A stretch of 38,089 nucleotides of DNA from Chrysochromulina tobinii. Its lineage: Eukaryota > Haptophyta > Prymnesiales > Chrysochromulinaceae. The position numbers and the translations under genes were made by a program. The notes beneath the pieces are model-generated. The model did no database searches. It was not told the origin of the DNA and saw only the letters and a list, made by a program, of their open reading frames with translations. The stretch is from the NCBI GenBank assembly GCA_001275005.1, contig JWZX01002616.1, forward strand, positions 1 to 38,089, given 5' to 3'. Positions 20,512-30,634 of this stretch are shown piece by piece (the first letter of the stretch is position 1; every line of letters starts with the position of its first letter).

Positions 20512-22174
20512 ATGAGGGTGCTCGCAACATGCATCGTGCTCGCGCTCATGCCGAGCCGGTCCATGGCGGCAATTGCCGAGCCGGTGCAGCAATGCCGAGA
20601 GGCGGACGCTGAGGCAAGTACGACGGTCGCTTCGGCACTGCAGCCCGGCTTGACGTTCATGTGGACGACGCCCGTCTTGCGGCTGTCGATGCTTGAAGCG
20701 GATGCGGAACCACTGCTCGAGCTCGCGGAGCGCATCGCGCGCTCATTTGGCGACTTCTCGTCGAGATGCGTGACACGGCGCGGCGAGACCGCCAACGATG
20801 CCTTCTTCGCCGAGCAGCACAGCGCATGGGAGAAGGATGATGACAGGTTCCTCGCGGCGTTCGATGGAGGCACCGGCCTGCTACTCCATCAGCTACGAGC
20901 AGCGTGGGTGAAGAACATTGAAGCGTACGTGTCCGGATCGGTGGGCGAGGAGGCGGCGGCTGCGCTCTTCGGAGGCGCCGACACCCTCCCTCTCTTCATC
21001 TGGGCATCGGTGCACCAGGGCTGCAGGTGAGCGCTACTGAGTTCACGTTCACGTTGATTGGCCACGAGTGCCACTGAGTGCCACGGATGGCCACTGATGG
21101 CCGCTGATGGCCACTGATGGCCACTGATGAGCTTGGTCTCGATGAGCACTGATGAGCACTGATGAGCACTGATAAGCCCTGATGATCTCTGATGAGCACT
21201 GATGAGCCCTGATGAGCACTGATGAGCACTGATGAGCGCTGATGAGCACTGATGAGCACTGATGAGCTAGGCTCCTGCCCCTTCATGCAGCACGCACACG
21301 GCGCACGTGCACGAGAACTCGGCCGTCTCGGGCGTCTTCTACGTCCGCGTGCCGGCACGATCTGGCGCGATCTCGTTCGAGGTGGGCCCTTTTCAACTCA
21401 GCTCAGTTCACCAGCACGCGCGTGCTCACCAAGGCGCCCGCATCCATTCCCCACAGGACCCTCGCGTGCTCACCACGGCACCCGCATCCCTTCCCCACAG
21501 GACCCTCGGGGCACCCGTCCGCCCTTTGCACGCAATCGGCTGCACCACGACCCGATAGCCGGGGAGCTGCTTCTCTTCCCGCCATGGCTCGTTCATGGGG
21601 TCACCCCGAGCTGTGAACTGGCCCCGGTGAGAGTCGTTGATTGCCACTGATGACCGTTGATGACCATGGATGGCCACTGATGGCCAAGTCAAGTCAAGTC
21701 AAAGTCAAGACTAGACTTGATTTTGACTGGCCATGGACGACCTCTCTGACTTGACTTGACTTGATTGACTCTTGACTTGACTTGACTTGACTTGACTCTT
21801 GACTTGACTTGACTTGACTTGACTTGACTTGACTTGACTTGACTTGACTTGACTCTTGACTTGACTTGACTTGACTTGACTTGACTTGACTTGACTCTTG
21901 ACTTGACTTGACTTGACTCTTGGATGGCCCTAGATGGTATCTCTGACCAAACTCTGCCATCGGACGCCGCAGGGCGAGATGCGCATCTCTGAAGAGATGC
22001 CATGCATGCATGTGCTCACCACGGCGCCCTTCCCCTACCCCGCAGGGCGAGATGCGCATCTCTCTCTCATTCAACGTGGTCGCGCGCGACAAGGGAGGCA
22101 AGGGCGCCGTCCCGGGCGCGACCGATTGGGAGTTGCTCGCGGACAGCTCGTTCCTTGCCGACGGAAGCGGCTGA
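20512..22174 (+). CDS. Secreted or ER 2OG-Fe(II) oxygenase-like protein
   Basis: Four exons join in phase: 20512-21026, 21291-21381, 21501-21626, 22046-22174, giving 286 residues. The ATG at 20512 gives a signal peptide (MRVLATCIVLALMPSRSMAA). The core matches the putative 2OG-Fe(II) oxygenase family related to Pfam 2OG-FeII_Oxy_5: LFIWASVHQGCSTHTAHVHE, then SAVSGVFYVRVP, FEDPRG, GELLLFPPWLVHGVTPS, and MRISLSFNVVA. Histidines at about 177/179, His234 and Arg248 are plausible iron and 2-oxoglutarate ligands. Such enzymes hydroxylate proteins or small molecules using O2 and 2-oxoglutarate; the substrate is unknown. The family motif is restored only when introns with module A tails are removed, which supports those splice sites. 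Confidence 0.85.
21027..21290 (+). repeat. Oxygenase intron 1: GATGAGCACT array
   Basis: The second half is a 10-bp array of GATGAGCACT with variants; the first half has CCACTGATGG units. The acceptor is CTTCATGCAG at 21290. Confidence 0.9.
21382..21500 (+). repeat. Oxygenase intron 2: two module A-type tails and one exon-head copy
   Basis: Two tails (GCGTGCTCACCAAGGCGCCC and GCGTGCTCACCACGGCACCC, each leading to TTCCCCACAG) end at 21456 and 21500. The exon 3 head GACCCTCG is copied after the first one. These copies lack the GCATGC start. Confidence 0.9.
21627..22045 (+). repeat. Oxygenase intron 3: CTTGA pentamer array and module A
   Basis: About 21685-21925 is dominated by a (TTGAC)n pentamer array broken by occasional TCTTGAC, preceded by CCACTGATGG units. 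The last part holds a copy of the exon 4 head (GGCGAGATGCGCATCTCT) at 21973, then module A ending CCCCGCAG at 22045. Confidence 0.95.
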
Positions 22175-22589
22175 GTGACAGTCAGTCACAGTCAGTGAGT
22201 CAGTCACGAGTCAGCAGGTGAGACTCAGACTGCGAGTGAATGCTATAATTTACCACAGGGTGACTTTCGCCCTTAGCGTTCGCGAACGAGGCACCTCACT
22301 CCTAAGTCTGACCTCAACACGCACCACGCGAAAGCCCTGTGCAAAAAGCGTTTCCACTAGTAACGACGCTAAAAACGAGTAACGCGGTTTATACTAAATT
22401 ATACTAAAACTACGCCCCGCCGTGTGCGTTCTGCGTGCTCTGCGTGCGCCCTTTCCGCGCTAGTGAGTCGTGTCAAAGTGTGTAAATATGTATGTTGTCC
22501 GTTTCCGCGTTAATTTCACTCATGGCGACTGGGTCATGCCGTGGTGCGTGAAGCCGCGTACTACAGTAAACAGAACCGTTACGCGAGCT
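22175..22589. other. Convergent intergenic region
   Basis: This lies between the plus-strand oxygenase and the minus-strand glucanase ends. CAGTCAGTCACAGTCAGTGA and neighbouring bases form a small imperfect repeat near 22180-22217. I see no gene. Confidence 0.5.
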
Positions 22590-25500
22590 CTACTTGGCGA
22601 GGCATTCCCACTGCGAGCGACCGTACTCAGGGTAATGGACGAGCTTCATCGCCTGCAGGCCGCTGCAGACCTTGTCGGCCGCAGGCGGCGCGTTGCACTC
22701 CGCAGGGTCCTCGTAGCCGTAGCTGACGTTGACGTCACACAAGGCGGCGGCGGCTGGCTCCGTGCGACCGAGGGAGTCGACGCTGTACCCGGGCTGCGCG
22801 CTCACCTGTGGGGAAGGGGAGGGGCGCGCCGTGGTGAGCACGTGCATGCAGGGCGGGGGCGACCGAGGGAGTCGACGCTGTACCCGGGCTGCGCGCTCAC
22901 CTGTGGGGAAGGGGGAGGGGCGCGCCGTGGTGAGCACATGCATGCAGGGCGGGGGCGACCGAGGGAGTCGACGCTGTACCCGGGCTGCGCGCTCACCTGT
23001 GGGGAAGGGGAGGGGGCGCGCCGTGGTGAGCACGTGCATGCAGGGCGGGGGCGTCCGAGGGAGTCGACGCTGCACCCGGGCTGCGCACGCTCACTACGGC
23101 GCTCACCTGCTGCACACCACACGATCGGCCTGAGCCCATGCTCCTCAGCTGGTGTGAATGCTGTCCGTGAAGGCGTTCGAGCCATTCGCGGCCGAGAGGG
23201 AGAATGCGAGAGGGAGAATGATCCGAGACTTCACCTGATGAGGGAGGCAATCAGGGGTCATCAGGGAGAATGATCCGAGACTTCATCCGCGCGCAAGTTG
23301 TCGAACATGGCCGCATGGTCCACTCCAAGCGCCGTACCGAGCGACTGCATCGGCGCCCACCACGGCGCGCACCCCTTTGGGTCATTGGGGCCGAGGCAGC
23401 ACTGGCCATAGGAGGCCGACTGGTTGAAGCACTTGAGTTTCCCACAGCACGTGGTGTTACTCTGATCGCCGCACGGTCCACACACATCAATGAGTGAGAG
23501 GCAATCAGCGGCAATCAAAGGGAATCAAAGGGAATCAAAGGCCATTAATGTTAATCAACGGCCCTCCTCACGGCCCAAAAACGTCAACGTTCATCAACGT
23601 TCATCAACATTCATCAACATTCATCAACGGCCATCACCTGCCCTCCACACGGCTCAAAGACGTCGGACTTGCCAGGCGGCGGTTGGGTCGCGTTCGGACA
23701 GTAGCTGGGGGGCACGGGTGGCACCCTCGCCCGCCAGCAGGAGGCATTGGAGGCATTGAACGTGTCGACGTCGGGGGAGCCGGCACCCGGCCAGCACCTG
23801 ATGAGGCAGGCAATCAGAGGCAATCAGAGGCCATCAGAGGTCATCAGAGGTCATCAGAGGCCATCAGAGGTCATCAGTGGCCATCAGAGGTCATCAGAGG
23901 TCATCAGAGGTCATCAGTGGCCATCAGAGGCCATCAGATGCCATCAGAGGCCATCAGAGGCGATCAGAGGCGATCAGAGGTCATCAGAGGTCACCAGGTT
24001 CGGCGCCCGGCCAGCACCTATCGCCGATGATCATGTCGTCGAATCGCAATCAGGCGCCATCAGTCGCCATCAGTCGCCATCAGTCGCCATCAACGCACCC
24101 ATCGCCGATGATCATGTCGTCGCACACGGCGGTGTTGGTGTAACGGATGCACCTGATGAGGGAGGCCATCAGAGGCCATCAGAGACCATCAGAGGCCATC
24201 AGAGGGCACCAGGAGGCCATCAGAGGCCATCAGAGGTCATCAGGTGGGTGTAACGGTCGCACGTACGCTCGGGCGCCATCAGTCGCCATCAGACGCAATC
24301 AGTCGCAATCAGTGGAACGGACGCACGTTCGCTCGGGCTCGCGCGGCGAGAAGGCGACTGGGCAGGTAGCGCGTTGGTAGGGCACCTGCACAAAAGGTCC
24401 ACGCGTTTCAAATTAGTCAACGCGTTCCAAATTAGGTCAACTCACAAAAGTGCTCACAGGCACTGTGGCCATCGACGACGCACCGGCCCATTCATCTCGT
24501 CCAATCGCAATCATTCGCAATCATTCGCAATCATTCGCAATCAGTCGCCATCATCGCACCGGCCCATCCATCTCATCCGACCACTCATTTGCTGGCAGGT
24601 TGGCACAGCCATGCACGCCTTCGCTCGTGATCAGCCGCCCATCGGCATCGACATTGCGCGCCGCGCCGCGTCCCACCTGTGGGGAATGGTGGGGGGGCGC
24701 CGTTCTGAGCACTTGCATGCGGCATCGACATTGCGCGCCGCGCCGCGTCCCACCTCCCACGTGCCACTCGGTGGCAATCAGTCGCAATCAGCCGTCATCA
24801 GCCGTCATCAGTCGACCCACCTCCCACGTGGCATTCGGTGGCAAGCTGAAGCATTGAGCGGCGTCAGGCGATCGGCAGTCCATCATCTGCGTGATCTGTG
24901 CGTCCGTTCGCAGCACATACCTGTGGGGAAGGGGGGGCGCCGTGGTGAGCACATGCATGCAGTCCATCATCTGCGTGATCTGTACGTCCACATACCTGCC
25001 AAATTAGGGACGCCTTCAGTGAGCTCAACAGACCGCAATCAGTCGCCATCACACGTCAACAGACCGCAATCAGCCGCAATCCAGTCGCAATCAGCCGCCA
25101 TCAGTCATCATCAGTCATCATCAGCCGCCATCAGCCGCCATCAATCGCCATCAACGTACCGGCGCATCCACTCCTCCAACCGCAATCAGTCATCATCAGT
25201 CATCATCAGCCACCATCAGCCGCCATCAATCGCCATCAACGTACCGGCGCATCCACTCCTCCCCCGAGCCACCAAATTCGTGTGTGCCCCACTCAAGTGG
25301 GCGCGGCGAGCTGCCCAACCTGGCGCCGCCCTCCCGAGCGCCGTCCCGAGCGCCGACTCGAGCGCCGTCCCGAGCGCCGTTCCGGTCGATGGGTCGCAGG
25401 CTTGGGTTGCACGGGGTGACGCCGTGGCCGCAGGGGGCGGTGGCGGCGGAGTCGTTCCGCCTGAGGCCGGTGAGCTCGGTCAGCTGGAACGGGCAGCCCA

Positions 25501-28500
25501 CCTGTGGGGAAAAGGGGAGGGAGGACGGCGCCGTGATGAGCACTTGCATGCGGGCGAGAGCACGATCCGCTGTAACGGGCAGAGCCGTGATGAGCACTTG
25601 CATGCGGGCGAGAGCACGATCCGCTGTAACGGGCAGAGCCGTGATGAGCACTTGCATGCGGGCGAGAGCACGATCCGCTGTAACGGGCAGAGCCGTGATG
25701 AGCACTTGCATGCGGGCGAGAGCACGAGCCGCTGTAACGGGCACAGCCGTGATGAGCACTTGCATGCGGGCGAGAGCACGATCCGCTGTAACGGCACAGC
25801 CCACCTCTTGCCGCGAGCCCAATGGGGCGTCCCAAATTAGGGAGGGGCAATCAAGTGCAATTAGAGGGGCAATCAACGGCAATCAACGGCCGTTACCTCT
25901 TGCCACGAGCCCAACGGATTCAGACAGCCGAACCGGTGCTTGATGGCTATGAAGGCGGACTCGACCAGATCTGCCTTGGCGTCTTTTGGGGAGGCGAAGA
26001 CCTGTGAACAAGGCAGATCTGTGAATGAGCTCACTGGTCTTTTGGGGAGTTCACAGGTCTTTTGGGGAGTTCACAGGTCTTTTGGGGAGGCGAAGACCGG
26101 ATTCGAAAAGGAGAACCAAGCCTCGATCTTGGCACGCAGCACGTCGTCATCGTCCGGGATGGCGTCACAGAGCGGCGTGTTCTGCCGACGGGCGGGGCGT
26201 CCCAAATTAGGGCAGGCGTCCCAAATTAGGGAGGCGAAATCAAGTGCAATTAGAAAGGGTGTGTTCTGTCGACGGGCGGGGCGTGCCTTGTAGTTATGCA
26301 ATCAAAGGTCATCAAGGGCACTCAAGTGCAATCACGCACCTCTAGATTGGCCGCCCCAAAGTTACGCAATCAGAGGTAATCAAGAGCAATCACGCACCTC
26401 TAGATTGGCCGCCCCAAAGTTACGCAATCAAGAGCACTCAAGAGCAATCACGCACCTCTAGATTGGCCGCCCAAAAGTTGTCCGCGACGGGTGCGGGCCA
26501 CGTGGCTACATCGGCGGCTCCACTCGGTGGGCAGTGGATGCGGCAGCGCTGCTCGCACATGGAGCGCTCGTAGTTAGAAGTGTGGGAGGAGGCCGTACCG
26601 CCGCCCGTGGCGCCGCCGGTGATGGCGGCGGTGAGGGCGCACACGCTCGTGCAATTCTCGTACGTTCCATTGCCGTGCGGGCAGCGCGCCGCGTCGCATA
26701 GCTGCAAGCAGCGCGGCACGCCCGTGCCGTTGGCGCCGTGCTGGGCGCAGGCCTCGGCACAGCCGGTGTGGTTGAATCCAGGCACCTGTGGGGAAGTGGA
26801 GGGGCGCCGTGGTGAGCACACGCATGCAATTAGAGGTGCAATCAAGTGCAATTAGAGGTGTGGTTGAATCCAGGTACGACGCATGCAATTAGAGGTGCAA
26901 TCAAGTGCAATTAAGTGCAATTAGAGGTGTGGTTGAATCCAGGTACGTTGCCCCATAAATGCGAGCACGTCGAGTGCAATTAGAGGTGCAATCAAGTGCA
27001 ATTAGAGGTGCAATCAAGTGCAATCCAGGTACGTTGCCCCATAAATGCGAGCACGTCGAGTGCCGACCAAAAGCGTCGTTGCTCGCCCACGCGCCCGCGC
27101 CGCCCTGCGCCATGTACAGGTCGAATGCGTTGTTCAGCCCTGTGTTGATAGATTGCATGATGATGTCGATGCTCTCTGGTCCTGAGGACGGCCACTGCCA
27201 CCCCTTGCCGCCCACCTGATGAGGGAGGCAATTAGACGTCATCAGAGTGATGATGTCGATGCTCTCTGGTCCTGAGGACGGCCACTGCCACCCCTTGCCG
27301 CCCACCTGATGAGGGAGGCAATTAGACGTCATCAGAGTGAGGACGGCCACTGCCACCCCTTGCCGCCCACCTCGGCGCTCGTGTTCAGGCGTAGCTGGAA
27401 GCAGCGGCCGTTGTTGTTGTGGGTGTACCCAAGCTGGAGGCCACACTTGTCTCCGTGAGAGTCGCACTCCATCACCGCATTGTCCGCCACCCCCGCCGAA
27501 CCTGTGGGGAGGTGGAGGGGCGCCGTGGTGAGCACACGCATGCAATTAGAGGTTCAATCAAGTGCAATTAGAGGCCACCCCCGCCGAACCGACGGCAAAG
27601 AAGACATGCACGCCCGCCCGCTGGAGCGACGAGATCGCCTTGCCTGTGGGGAAGGGGAGGGGCGCCGTGGTGAGCACATGCATGCACGCCCGCCCGCTGG
27701 AGCGACGAGATCGCCTCGCCTGCTTCCGATCCAGACGCAATCAGACGCAATCAGACGCAATCAGACGCAATCAGACGCAATCCCTCGCCTGCTTCCGATC
27801 CAGACGCGACCTCGAGCTCGAGCGCTTGCTGCATCGCGACAGAGCCTAGCATCTGCACACAAGCGTCACGGCATGCAATTGCAGTAGTCATCAGTGAGAG
27901 CAGCTGCACAAGCGTCACGGCATGCAATGAGTGTGGCCATCAGTGGCCCCCAGTGACCACCCAGTGCAAACGAATGCAATCCAGTGCAATACAGTGCAAT
28001 CCCAAGTCACTGCTCCGTACGCGCCGTAGTGATCACTTGCATGCAAGGCAGGTGGTAATCAGTGAGCAATCAACGCGCCTGCGCATGTGGCGCAATCAAG
28101 AGCAATCAAGAGCTCTCGATAGCAATCAAGAGCCATCAAGAGCCATCACGCACCTGCTCGTGCGGAGCAAAGCAGACGTTATTTCCCACACCTGCGACGC
28201 AGGCTGAAGGCCCGTTGGTCACAGGCGGTGAGCGTGGGGGGGGCGACGCGAGGGGCGACGACGGCGGCAGCGAGGGCGGCAGCGAAGGCGGCAAGAAAGG
28301 TGGCAGCGACGGTGGCGGCGGCGAGGACGGCGGGTTGAAACGGCAAAAGGAGCGCCAAGCATCGATCTTGCGGCATGAGGCGTGCGCATAATCACAGCAG
28401 TCGGTCGGGCCGATCCAAAGGAGGCCGCCGCACTGGGCGCCATCGGCCGCGCATCCCCGGGGAATCGTGAGGTCGGCCACGAGCAAGCCGCCGAAGAAGG

Positions 28501-29035
28501 CGGCGAGGACCAGCCCGACGCCCGCCCCCCACCCGAGCCGTGAGCAGGCGGTGCGACGAGGCGGCCGCGCCTTGGGGTGCTCGGTACGGCGCTTGAGGAA
28601 GGGCGCGGAGAGCGCGCCCATCGCAGCGCTCGGCATGGGCTCCAGCGCGCACAGAGACGCATGCATCTCGGAGGAGCCGGCGTTGGAGCTGTAGGCCAAG
28701 GGTGGGACGTCGGCGATCGCAGGCAGAGAAGACGTGCTATGGAAGGGCGTCGCAGCGCCGCTGCTGCGCAAGCTCTGGGCGCTCGCATTGATCGAGCTGG
28801 CCATGTCTCCAACCGCCCCGAGGGAGTCGTAAGCTGCGCCTCGGAACGCCGTGGTCGACGCCGTGGCCTCCCTCGCCGAGTCGTCGCCTCCCTCGGAGTC
28901 GTCGACGTCGTTGCCCTCGGCTTCGCCCGTTCTGAGTCTCCGAATACCGAGCCGCAGCGCAGCAACTACGCCATCTTCGGCATCGCCCGTTCTGAGAAGG
29001 CTGTGCCGCACTGCGGCGAGACCGGCCGCCAGCAT
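22590..29035 (-). CDS. Membrane-anchored GH45-like endoglucanase with CBM1-like modules
   Basis: Seventeen exons (minus, descending): 29035-28154, 27852-27789, 27643-27590, 27501-27371, 27215-27033, 26785-26456, 26181-26098, 26001-25897, 25501-25245, 24920-24821, 24676-24560, 24385-24327, 24152-24099, 23797-23638, 23461-23287, 23234-23107, 22805-22590; about 1,030 residues. Residues ~167-191 (GVGLVLAAFFGGLLVADLTI) are a membrane anchor. Next come a CBM1-like cysteine module (QCGGLLWIGPTDCC, ASCRKIDAWRSFC) and a Pro/Ser linker. NGRCFQLRL, then DIIMQSINTG and NAFDLYMAQGGAGAW, align with GH45 CYELTF, VVQSTSTG and HFDLxxPGGGVG; Asp409 fits the GH45 acid. CPFQLTELTGLRRND matches the GH45 C-terminal CPAELxxRTGCRRND. 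A second CBM1-like module (EPCGGQSNTTCCGKLKCF) follows. I did not find the N-terminal RYWDCC motif, so activity is uncertain; the role would be beta-glucan cleavage or binding at the cell surface. Confidence 0.65.
22806..23106 (-). repeat. GH45-like gene last intron: three ~95-bp head copy + module A units
   Basis: On the minus strand, copies of the last exon's head (GTGAGCGC, CAGCCCGGGTACAGCGTCGA) each carry a module A tail; module ends fall at 22806, 22901 and 22997. Every unit ends CCCCACAG, so each is a potential acceptor. The first copy, next to the upstream exon, is the most diverged. Confidence 0.95.
23798..24098 (-). repeat. GH45-like intron: CTCTGATGACC/CTCTGATGGC array, minus orientation
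   Basis: The plus strand shows GAGGTCATCA and GAGGCCATCA units, the reverse complement of module B. A copy of part of the upstream exon tail (GACGACATGATCATCGGCGA on the minus strand) and of the next exon head (GTGCTGGCCGGGCGCC) sits around 24003-24030. Confidence 0.85.
25502..25896 (-). repeat. GH45-like intron: five 54-bp head copy + truncated module A units
   Basis: On the minus strand, TGCCCGTTACAGCGGATCGT (a diverged copy of the exon head TGCCCGTTCCAGCTGACC) is followed by GCTCTCGCCC and GCATGCAAGTGCTCATCACG. This recurs five times at 54 bp. Only the unit next to the exon keeps the full tail ending CCCCACAG. Module C (CCTAATTTGG) lies near 25838-25850. Confidence 0.9.
26328..26480 (-). 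repeat. GH45-like intron: copies of the 26456 exon tail
   Basis: On the minus strand the exon end GGGCGGCCAATCTAGAG followed by GTGCGTGATTGCTCTTGA recurs three times at about 60 bp. This is the exon-tail form of border copying. Confidence 0.85.
27216..27370 (-). repeat. GH45-like intron: two head copies of different length with the same tail
   Basis: Reading the minus strand from 27370: a copy of the exon head covering about 32 bases breaks off, then a copy covering about 60 bases. Both switch abruptly into the identical tail CTCTGATGACGTCTAATTGC, CTCCCTCATCAG. The real exon starts at 27215 with GTGGGCGGCAAGGGG. Confidence 0.95.
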
Positions 29036-29292
29036 TGAACCGCGCGAGTGCCCCGACAGGTTCCCAGGGCTGTGGGGGGGAGTAGGAGAAGTCGCGTTTC
29101 GTTCCTTCGGCCGCGCCGACGGCCAAAACTACTGAAGATGAGGCGCCAGATGAGGTGGGTTCGCCCACACCCAAACCTTGGGGCTCCCTGCCCCTTGCCA
29201 AACTTAGTGAAAACTTCAAACTTGCGTTGCTCCGAAACAAGCGCCCGTGTTCCCCGCTCCGCGGCGTTTATATAAAGCTCTAGGCGCCATCT
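29036..29292. promoter_or_regulatory. Divergent promoter region with a TATA-like element
   Basis: The 257 bases between the minus-strand glucanase start and the plus-strand ankyrin start must hold both promoters. TTTATATAAAG at 29267-29277 is a good TATA match for the plus direction. It lies only 16 bases before ATG 29293, so either transcription starts very close to this ATG or translation starts further downstream. Confidence 0.5.
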
Positions 29293-30634
29293 ATGTCTAC
29301 CCCCCAGAAGACGACGCCGACCAACTCCGATCGTGATGAGACTGCGTTCGACCCTGAGGCCACTGGCAAGAAGCTTTTTGACGCGGCCGTGAACGGCCGT
29401 GGAAAGGTCGTTCGTGAAATTCTCGCCGCGGCGGGCAGAGGCCCCTACATCGATTACAAGAACAGCTTCGGTCAGACGCCGCTGTACATGGCCTCGTACG
29501 GAGGCAAGCATGAGTGCGTCAAGATGTTGCTCGAACACGGCGCCGGGGTCGACTTGCAGACCGCCTCCGGACGGACGGCGCTCATCGCCGCCGCCCTCGA
29601 CGAGAAGCCCGAGTGCGTCAAGCTGCTGCTCGAGTACGGCGCTTCGGTGAGCGCGGTCGACGCCAAAGGCAAGTCGGCGCTCGACCACGCGCGCGCCAAG
29701 GGCTTCACGGCGATCGTCTCCATGCTCGAGCTCAGTGTACAGCGGTCGCCCAAGAATTCCGTCCCTCGAGGCAACAGGTGCGACTGATGGCCCGTGACTG
29801 GCTTTGATTGATTCGTTAATTGCCTCCCTCGAGGCCACAGGTGCGACTGATGGCCCTTGACTGGCTTTGATTGATTCGTTAATTGCCTCGCTCGAGGCCA
29901 CAGGTCGCCCAAGTCCCTCGAGATCTCCGACTGCGCGCCGCCGCCGCTGCGATCGCCGGGGGAGCGGGGGAGAATGGTCGAGCAAGCCTTCCGGCGCATC
30001 GACAGCGACGGCGACGGGCGCCTGTCGCGGGCGAAGGTGCTCTCGGCATGCAACGATGACGATGAGGTGCGATCTCCCTTGATTGCCTCTCATCGCCTGT
30101 GGGTGTGATGCTCTCGGCATGCAACGATGACGATGAGGTGCGATCTCCCTTGATTGCCTCTCATCGCCTGTGGGTGTGATGCTCTCGGCATGCAACGATG
30201 ACGATGAGGTGCGAGCGCTGCTTGTGTTTAGCCTCCCTCATCACATGTGCTCCAGCATGTAACCGCCGCATGCAAGTGCTCACCACGGCGCCCGCCTCCC
30301 CACAGGTGCGAGCGCTGCTTGGGCTCCCTCACCACGTGCTCCAGAAGATTGTCGATGCGGCCTTCGACAGGCTTCGTGACGACACGCGCATGATTGAGCT
30401 GGACGAGTTCCAACGGGTCTTTGCGGACGCCCATGAAGCCCATGCTCAGGTGTGTGACGAGATTGACGAGATTGACGAGATTGACGAGATTGACGAGATT
30501 GACGAGATTGACGAGAGATTGATCCTCACTGTCTTTGCGGACGCTCTGCTCCTCAGGGCCGATCGTTCGCATACCAAATTGATGAGCTCATCAGCTCTCG
30601 CTTCCCTCCACCAGCCGGATGCGCGCAGCAGTAA
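29293..30634 (+). CDS. Ankyrin-repeat protein with an EF-hand
   Basis: Exons 29293-29744, 29904-30066, 30306-30449 and 30557-30634 join in phase and give about 278 residues. Three ankyrin repeats occupy roughly residues 58-150: GQTPLYMASYGGKHECVKML, GRTALIAAALDEKPECVKLL and KGKSALDHARAKGFTAIVSM. Exon 2 encodes a canonical EF-hand loop in FRRIDSDGDGRLSR, with ligands D-S-D-G-D-G. Exon 3 may form a second, degenerate EF-hand (DTRMIELDEFQRVFADA). The combination suggests a calcium-responsive adaptor; partners are unknown. The first donor, GTCGCC, is unusual but equals the copied head of exon 2. The last exon is the least certain, because its sequence is duplicated just downstream (30639-30690). 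Confidence 0.8.
30067..30305 (+). repeat. Ankyrin gene intron 2: 71-bp exon-tail units, then head copy + module A
   Basis: The exon 2 tail CTCTCGGCATGCAACGATGA with CGATGAG ends at 30066, 30137 and 30208, exactly 71 bp apart. After the third comes a ~45-base diverged copy of the exon 3 head (GTGCGAGCGCTGCTTG), then module A ending at 30305. The exon-tail copies contain a GCATGC of their own. Confidence 0.95.
30450..30556 (+). repeat. Ankyrin gene intron 3: GATTGACGA array
   Basis: About six 9-bp GATTGACGA units follow the donor, and a copy of the exon tail CTTTGCGGACGC precedes the acceptor CTCCTCAG. Further GATTGACGA units occur at about 30824-30860. Confidence 0.85.

Noticed and set aside
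23490-24370. Long plus-strand frames through the glucanase introns
   Set aside because: They read the reverse complement of module B arrays (EAIRGHQRSSE-type peptides) and contain no domain. The minus-strand exons give cysteine-rich, phase-consistent protein.
25284-25943. A 219-codon plus-strand frame with repeated MSTCMRARARSAVTGRAV
   Set aside because: The repetition comes from the 54-bp intronic array. The minus-strand exon at 25501-25245 carries the GH45-like C-terminal motif.
28467-29038. Plus-strand frames opposite the first glucanase exon
   Set aside because: They are GC-rich shadows. The minus frame has a membrane segment and CBM1-like cysteine spacing.
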